Under the pieces are notes generated by a model. That model saw only the letters and a list, made by a program, of their open reading frames with translations, was not told where the DNA came from and did no database searches. Below, piece by piece: positions 57,587 to 64,000 of a stretch of 64,000 nt of DNA; position 1 is the first letter of the stretch; the number at the start of each line of letters is the position of its first letter. The translations under genes and the position numbers were made by a program. The DNA is from Strongylocentrotus purpuratus (Eukaryota; Echinodermata; Echinoidea; Camarodonta; Strongylocentrotidae). The stretch spans positions 930,001-994,000 of the forward strand of contig NW_022145611.1 in assembly GCF_000002235.5 (NCBI RefSeq), written 5' to 3'.

Positions 57587-59840
57587 GTCGACCATATAAG
57601 GTGGATAAAATTGCAAACTGATAAGGTCTAGGGAAAAGTAAGTGTGTGTGGGGGATGTCGCAGTGTCATATTTTAACGTTTCCTTTCCCTTTCTCCCTTT
57701 TCCTACGTGCCCCTGCTGTAATCGCCACATGTGACCCGATTCACATGTGATTACAAAGTCATGCTCATCAAAACCGCGGATCAATCTGCATGACGGATCC
57801 TGTCCTACCGATATAGCACTGGGCTTCCCAATATTTATTCAGCCGGTCAAGGGTTTTGTCGCAGACTGACCGCAGTCAACAGTTTTTATCCCCCAAAGTC
57901 CGTTATCTATGTATCTATCGGTCATCCATCTTCGAAACCGTGGTAGGGTCCATGTCGAAACCAAGCCATGCAATATCATTGTTTAGTATATGAGGCATCT
58001 TGCAAGGTTGTACTTTTATGCTGTGTTAAAAGAAAAAAAACCGCCGTAGACAAATTCCTCTCACATTTCTCCTTCTCAAATTATTGGTTCTGGAATTTCC
58101 AAATTGGAAATAACAACCATCGAGCCAAGGATCCATTTGGAATCAAAATTTGATTCATCAATTAAATGATAAGACAAAATTTTTGAAGCAATAAGCTGGA
58201 TTGCACATGACATGTAAAATAACAAAGATTAAAAAAAAAACATTAACAAAAAATTGTTGTTTGATCACAATTCTTGATATCATATTGCTCCGGTTGTCTC
58301 ATTTTCGTTCGCTGGACCGTAACGTAGCTAGTTCGACGGCACTACCAAACTAGAATGTTCCACTATGTTGCAGGGTGTATGCCATTGGGTGAACCGGGTA
58401 TGCGGAAATGGTGTGTTGGGGAGGGGAAGTGGTAGTGTTCGTGTGTGTAGTAATTGTATGTGTGTGAACAATTAAAGACTAATAATGACAGATGGCTAAT
58501 CATAAATCTACAATGACGAGTAAACTGTCGATCTACATCCACAGTCCACAGATAAAATGTGCCTTGAATTACTTACATGTATATGGCAGACGGCACTCGG
58601 CGGGTTAGACGACACTGGGTAGTGATTTTGTATGTGAGATTGCTTTGCTTAATATAAAATACAAGAACGTTTTCCATATCTTTAAACTATCATTGATATC
58701 TGATAATTAAACAGTTATTAAAATAAACCTACCCAAACTACATAATACAATGAAATACTTGACTTAAAGTAGAGGAGTTTGATGTGGTGCACAATTGCAT
58801 CCATGGCGATCATGAATATTCATTACGGTGGGAATTGGCTGAAATGGACATAATGAACCGATCAGAACTGATCTATGATAATCATGCTTGTTATCCTTCG
58901 TGTGCTTGAGCTATAGCTTCACATGTGTTATAAAGGCAAAGGCGAGCTAGCGACCCATTTTTACTAAATTACGGTGGATGAACTTTCAAAAGTCAATGAG
59001 ACATGAGGGTACTAATGAAAGAACAAGTGTCAACGTACGTCGGGGTGGATGTGCTTTTCGTTTAAACAAAAAAAAATGAATTTTTAACGATTTTTTTTTT
59101 TTTTTTTGGGGGGGGGGGGGGTAAAAGTCCATAGGCTAACATGTTAGGCTGCTGGACTCTGACGATAGGGGGCGTTGTCCAATGAGACTATTCGGAGCCA
59201 TATGATAAAAAGAACATATATCGATTAATTTATAAGACAAATTAAAATCCAGAAAATTAAATTGTAAAACTGGTACCTGTGATTCAAAGTAAATTCTGAT
59301 GCATTGTAAATGTAGTAAAAAGGAATAGCCTAAACATAATGGCCAATTAAAAAAATGATGATTATGAGAAAGTCGACGATTCTCCAGCTTGCAATACTTA
59401 AGTATGTTTGATAAAGTTTCGAATTCAGAATCGTTGATTTTTGTATAAAACTTCATTCACCCACAGTGCATCATTGAATATTCTGCAAAAATAATAAATT
59501 TAAAGTAAAGCTATGCGCATTCCAAGGGATGTTCTTGACCGGTATTTTCTTTTAGTTGTATACGATGGTTGCCATCACGACTTAGCCTATATGAATATAC
59601 TTTTGGTCGGGAAGGAGTAAATACGCAATATTTGTTAATACAAAATACTTCAAATTAAGATGTTTAATTGGACTTGAATTGAATATGAAGAAGAATATAT
59701 TGTTCGTTAACAAGCCTAAATTTAAATGTAGGCCTACCATTTTGTAATTTTGGGGTATTTTAACGATCTATCCACATGGTTTGACATCATGGTATTAAAA
59801 ACGAATATTTTACCAAGGAAATCGAAAAGAGAGGAGAGAG
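57585..59840. other. Intergenic, nothing recognised
   Basis: A T run followed by G12-14 at about 59091-59120. The minus-strand open frame at 59136-59456 has no recognisable domain. Confidence 0.4.
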
Positions 59841-59844
59841 AAAA

Positions 59845-59945
59845 TGTGTTTGAGAGAGAGAGAGAGGGGGAGAGAGAGAGAGAGAGCGAGAGAGTGAGAG
59901 AGAGAAAGAGAGAGGGAGAGAGAGAGAGAGAGAAAGAAATAAAGA
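59845..59945 (+). repeat. (GA)n-rich microsatellite
   Basis: Interrupted GA dinucleotides. Confidence 0.9.
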
Positions 59946-60434
59946 AAAGGGTGGCGACACATCGATGGTTTTTATTATGCAAAAATCGAGGTAGGTTGGT
60001 AAAAACATGGACCTAATGGTAAAAGCGGTTTATAACCAACGACGCAATGTGTTATCTAGAATAACGACCTCATTATTATGCAACGACGATGACATCACAC
60101 ATATAGAAAGGTAAGTTTTAAAATACAAGAAAAGGTTACAAATAAAATGACTTGTGCAATAAAAGATAATTAGCACTCGCAAGCACTTGTTCGGAGAGAA
60201 ATACTTTGACTAAAAACAATGCAATCCGCTGGCAGTAGCCAACGGATTGTTTTGTGTGATATTTATTGTTGTTTTGGTCATACGTGTGAGAGAGGACATT
60301 TCTCTCACCTACTCCAGATTCTGTCCGTTTTTATATATATATTTGTTATTCTTCAATGTCCTCCTACCTTACAGGCTTACACGCATCCCACACAGATCAT
60401 GCGACCCCTAAATAGGGTGATAATGAAAGGCAAA

Positions 60435-61389
60435 GGTTGCGTTTATCGACCAAATTTTTGGCTAGGATCAGGTTTCTCAAACGTCTTTCAGGCAAATTTA
60501 GAAGGTGATAAACGCAAAGCCTTTTTTAAAGGGCTTCAGATATGGGCATATCTAAAGACGTAAAAAGGTGTTGTGACATACAGCCAGAATCACGTTTCTG
60601 AGAGATCGATAAACGCAAAGCTGTTTTGAACCTCACATACAAATAGGACCACCCAGATGTTGTGTACAAGCATGTGTGTGAAGTTGACCTCCGAGAAACT
60701 GTCTGCTTCCCGGGTCAAAACAGCTGGGCAGACACAAGGCCTTTATTTTGAATCGTGAAGGGACGATAAACGCGACATCCCGCAAATCACGATCAAATCA
60801 AGTGGGGTATGATAGTGGGGTTCAATAGTGGGGTACGATATGAACATATCTAGTGGCAAGCCCCGATAAACGCGCCCAAAGACTGTCTCCGGTTTAGCGT
60901 TGAGGGTGTGTTATTTTCTCAGCTGATTGGGCGCGCGACATACAGCGCGTAGGACTATGGGCGCGTTTATCAGGGCTTGCCACTAGATATGTACATATCG
61001 TACCCCACTATCAAACCCCACTATCAAACCCTACTATACGACCGTGATTTGCGGGATGTCGCGTTTATTGTCCCTTCACGATTCAAAATAAAGGCCAGCT
61101 GTTTTGACCCGGGAAGCAGACAGTTTCTCGGAGGTCAACTTCACACACATGCTTATACACAACACCTGGGTGGTCCTATTTGTATGTGAGGTTCAAATTT
61201 GCGTTTATCGATCTCTCAGAAACGTGATTCTGGCTGTATGTCACATTCAAAACACACCTTTTTTGCCTATTTAGATATGCCCATATCAAGACGTTTGAAA
61301 AAGGCTTTGCGTTTATCACCTTCTAAATTTGCCTGAAAGACGTTTGAGAAACCTGATTCTAGCCAAAAATCTGGTCGATAAACGCAACC
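60435..61389. mobile_element. 955-bp foldback element with GATAAACGC repeats
   Basis: The arms 60435-60878 and 60958-61389 are inverted copies around a 79-bp centre, beginning GGTTGCGTTTATCGACCA and ending with its complement. The 9-mer GATAAACGC or its complement occurs exactly nine times, with a tenth one-base variant. It lies at 60439(-), 60507, 60608, 60765, 60865, 60963(-), 61061(- variant), 61201(-), 61309(-) and 61377. No coding frame is present. Likely a foldback-type DNA element with repeated protein-binding sites. Confidence 0.88.
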
Positions 61390-61449
61390 TATCTCTCATC
61401 ATGTGTTGCCATGGGGGAGAGAAAGAGATACATAGAGGAAAAGGTATAT

Positions 61450-61520
61450 GAGAGAGAGAGAGATAGAGGGAAAGAGAGAGAGATAGAGAGAGAGAGAGAG
61501 ACAGAGATAGAGAGGGAGGA
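61450..61520 (+). repeat. (GA)n/(GATA)-rich microsatellite
   Basis: Alternating GAGA and GATAGAGA units. Confidence 0.9.
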
Positions 61521-61824
61521 AATGACATAGGAGGAAAACGAAGTAATAACAATGATCAGTCGTGTTGTATTGAAGATAATAATTTGTATGAAACACTTGG
61601 TTATGAATGATGATGATCGAGTTGTTTCGGTTTTAATTACAATGGGTAATTGAGATAGGTAATTAAACGGTATATCATTATCATTTAGTTTGTGAAGAAA
61701 AAAATAGTTCAAAGAAAGTTCAGTTTCCAGTTCACAAAATAATTGTTTACAATTGTAAAGATTTAATAACACTCACCATGCAGATCATTAACGTGAATAA
61801 GTCATTGTTTACAATAAAGTGTTA
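61521..61824. other. Intergenic, nothing recognised
   Basis: No exon or repeat called. Confidence 0.4.
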
Positions 61825-62280
61825 AAGGTACTATGTCCCATTTAAAGCCCCCCCCCCTCCAAAAAAAAAGGTTAAATTCCAAATGCATCTGAAGACAATA
61901 GTAAATTAGAACTTCCCTTGAAACGAAAGGGCTGGAAAATGGCTTTTTGTGGGAAAATAACGACCATTTAATTGTCAAACCGAATCACCCTAAGTAATAG
62001 TCTGATTTTCAGACCCTTTTAACGAAAGGTCGTACGTTTTGTGCTGCCAAAGAAAAAAAATGTCTGCCAGTCACTCAATAGTGTCTGACAGGGAAGTCTA
62101 GAAAGTAAACGGGTTTCCTTGCATAATATGAATACTAGGACCATGGACCTAATACTAATACCTAATTGTATTAGGTCCATGCTATGACACTGCTTATGTT
62201 TGAACTTCACAGATAGGACATACATGACAATTTATAATACCTGCAAAGTTCTACAGAATTTGAAGTTGGCTGCATCTATG
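61825..62280 (+). mobile_element. AAAGGTAC-family repeat, copy 4
   Basis: Aligns with 5036-5550 over most of its length: AAAGGTACTATGTCCC start, GAACGAAAGG-type block, AATAGTCTGATTTTCAGACC, TCAATAGTGTCTGACAG, then GTTGGCTGCA. A 40-bp palindrome (62142-62181) interrupts it at the point where the 5-kb copy reads ACTAGGACACCG. Confidence 0.75.
62142..62181. repeat. 40-bp palindrome inserted in a repeat
   Basis: CATGGACCTAATAC, a 12-bp centre, then GTATTAGGTCCATG. Absent from the related copy at 5 kb. The same ATGGACCTAATAC word appears at 53010-53024 without its partner. Confidence 0.8.
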
Positions 62281-62675
62281 GTTTTGAAATAATAAAATTC
62301 CAATCTCCGACTGGCTCTTGCTTTACCTCTAATGCCATAATGGGCTAATGTAATGGTGCTCTTCAAGTATTATGTCGTACTATGTCGAGTTCTTGACTTC
62401 ATGGATGACCACGGATGAATAGACTGACATAATTATTAGAAAGGTAAAATTCGTGTTGTGTAATGACTTTTTGTATGGTAATTATAATTAGATTGCCTAA
62501 ATCGACTTTAGTCCAAAGTAGGTCATTGTTTATTTTTGAGTGATGTACCGTCAGGATGGTATCGATTTGAAGGACATGTACAAATCTGGTTGTCATTTTC
62601 TAAGCTGACATGTTTCCTCTACGTCAAACAATGATTTCATGCTTTCTATCATGATCATGTCTAACGGAATAGAAG

Positions 62676-62676
62676 T

Positions 62677-62769
<93 letters not shown>

Positions 62770-62782
62770 AGACGGAGAGAGA
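62676..62782 (+). repeat. (GA)n microsatellite
   Basis: Long, slightly interrupted GA repeat with one G-rich break. Confidence 0.95.
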
Positions 62783-63183
62783 ATATTTTTTTAATTTCCT
62801 TTAAATCATTTTGAATGCAGTTTATTTGTATTATTGTCCGCCTATTTAAGTTGACTTGATGTGTAAATACATTTTTTTCTTATTGTTCTAATTTCCTTTA
62901 AATCCTTTAAATCCTTTTAAATGCAGTTTATTTGTATTATTGTCTGTCTACTTAAGCTGATTGATGTGTAAACACATATTTTTTTTCTTGTATATTGTAT
63001 ATTATGTTTTAGTGATAAAACAACAACAAACAAAATTTAATAAACATAGAAGGCACAGGAAGGGATCGAGAGTTTAACTTAGAAAGGTTGTTTTATTTAT
63101 TAAATAACCCAACCTGGGGCATGGAAAAAAATACAGATCAATGGTACAAAGATATTTTACGACAAAGACAGTAACAAGTAATA
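62783..63183. other. AT-rich with a short duplication
   Basis: AATTTCCTTTAAATC..TTTAAATGCAG to TGATGTGTAAA occurs twice (about 62795-62880 and 62890-62975), a local direct duplication of roughly 95 bp. Confidence 0.6.
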
Positions 63184-63305
63184 TTTTACAAAAGAAAGGT
63201 TCTTTGGTAATTGGCAGCAAACAAAACACTATCAATTATACTCTATAGTATAATTGATAGTGTGTTGTTTGCTGCCAATTACCAAAGAACCTTTCTTTTG
63301 TAAAA
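63184..63305. repeat. Near-perfect palindrome, 58-bp arms, 6-base loop
   Basis: Arms 63184-63241 and 63248-63305 match at 57 of 58 positions. No flanking duplication is clear. Confidence 0.95.
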
Positions 63306-64000
63306 GTTTGTATGATACATAATTATAGAAAAACAAACAAACATAAAGTGTGTAAAAAGCATGTACATGGACTTATGGAACTCTTGAGTCTAATGCTTTA
63401 GAAGAAAAAAATCCAAACTTCGAAACAACGATTTGACACAATTTAGAAAGTTTCTTGAAGTTAAATGTTAGATCTATTGTATTAATATTTCTTAATATAC
63501 TGCTAGTGAATAGGGATATCTCATATTATAGTTGAATCTGTATGTATGTGGAGGGAAAACGAAGTGTGGCTACTGTAGACACAGTTCTTTCTAGAGTGAG
63601 ACACTCTAGTAATCACTATAGACAGGTTTGACTGTAATATGCAAAAGTGCACTTGTAAAAGGTTCTAATCTATATGATTAGGCCTGCAAGCATGTACATT
63701 TACTTACTATTAACTCACCGAAATAGCATCCCATGTAAAAAAAAAAGGAAAAAAAGGATACCCTCCAACCAAACAATAACCATGAATAGCAGCCAAACCA
63801 GTTATACCCCTGCTAAAAATGCTTCTTTATTTTACTGTACTTTTTATAGGGTGCCCCCGCTTTAAAAAAACACCCTCTGTCCCTGCCACAATAGCTGCAC
63901 ACATCTTATTATCACATACTATATGACAATGATATACCACAGCTATAGTAATGTAGTACATGTTGATCAAAGTCCACTTCATGCGGGGCGTAGACTGCAT
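63306..64000. other. AT-rich, nothing recognised
   Basis: No exon, RNA gene or repeat supported. Confidence 0.4.

Noticed and set aside
1-64000. LTR retrotransposons, Polintons or other virus-like elements
   Set aside because: No paired LTRs, gag/pol, integrase, capsid or protein-primed polymerase signatures were recognised in either strand.

Overview
The window is animal nuclear DNA: AT-rich, mostly non-coding, with GT-AG introns, tRNA-derived SINEs, several kinds of LINE debris and a very high load of short inverted-repeat (MITE-like) DNA elements. One gene is clear, a TIS11/ZFP36-family mRNA-decay factor whose N-terminus, phospho-motifs and C-terminal motif look like vertebrate ZFP36L1/L2. 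With the LINE and SINE types and many long poly-G/poly-C tracts, this suggests an invertebrate deuterostome, most likely an echinoderm. That placement is inference, not proof.

Layout. 0-6 kb: nested MITEs, a LINE tail, a foldback hairpin and a tRNA-SINE. 7.8-11.6 kb: one 3.8-kb inverted-repeat element with mirrored TACCACA-type arrays, the right one a regular 124-bp x 8 tandem array. 12-17.6 kb: a 0.5-kb foldback, a fragment of an R2-like (restriction-like endonuclease) LINE, a candidate 3'-terminal exon of an unidentified + strand gene, a tandem repeat carrying a DR1 nuclear-receptor site, a MITE and a second LINE fragment. 18-23 kb: AT-rich sequence, a mariner-like MITE, a SINE and two LINE tails. 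23.1-28.6 kb: mostly single-copy-looking DNA upstream of the ZFP36-like gene. 28.59-32.9 kb: the gene itself, two coding exons plus a long ARE-rich 3'UTR. 33-47 kb: repeats, including a 137-bp MITE with internal telomere motifs inside a GGACAACTACCCC array, a LINE tail with a 9-bp minisatellite, and another nested MITE pair. 47.3-49.1 kb: a hAT-like element housing seven hairpin-bearing repeats. 50-64 kb: small hairpins, an element filled with a ~215-bp polypurine satellite, a 955-bp foldback studded with GATAAACGC, and a 58-bp-arm palindrome.

Function. The only product with an inferable role is the ZFP36-like protein, expected to bind UAUUUA elements in mRNA 3'UTRs and recruit the CCR4-NOT deadenylase. 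Its own 3'UTR carries the same element, so autoregulation is plausible. The rest is mainly a record of transposition. Several insertions sit inside other repeats for which an uninterrupted copy is also present here, so target-site duplications (TTAA, CTT, CTCCCGGAC) can be read off directly. No intact transposase, virus-like element, CRISPR array or classical RNA gene was recognised.
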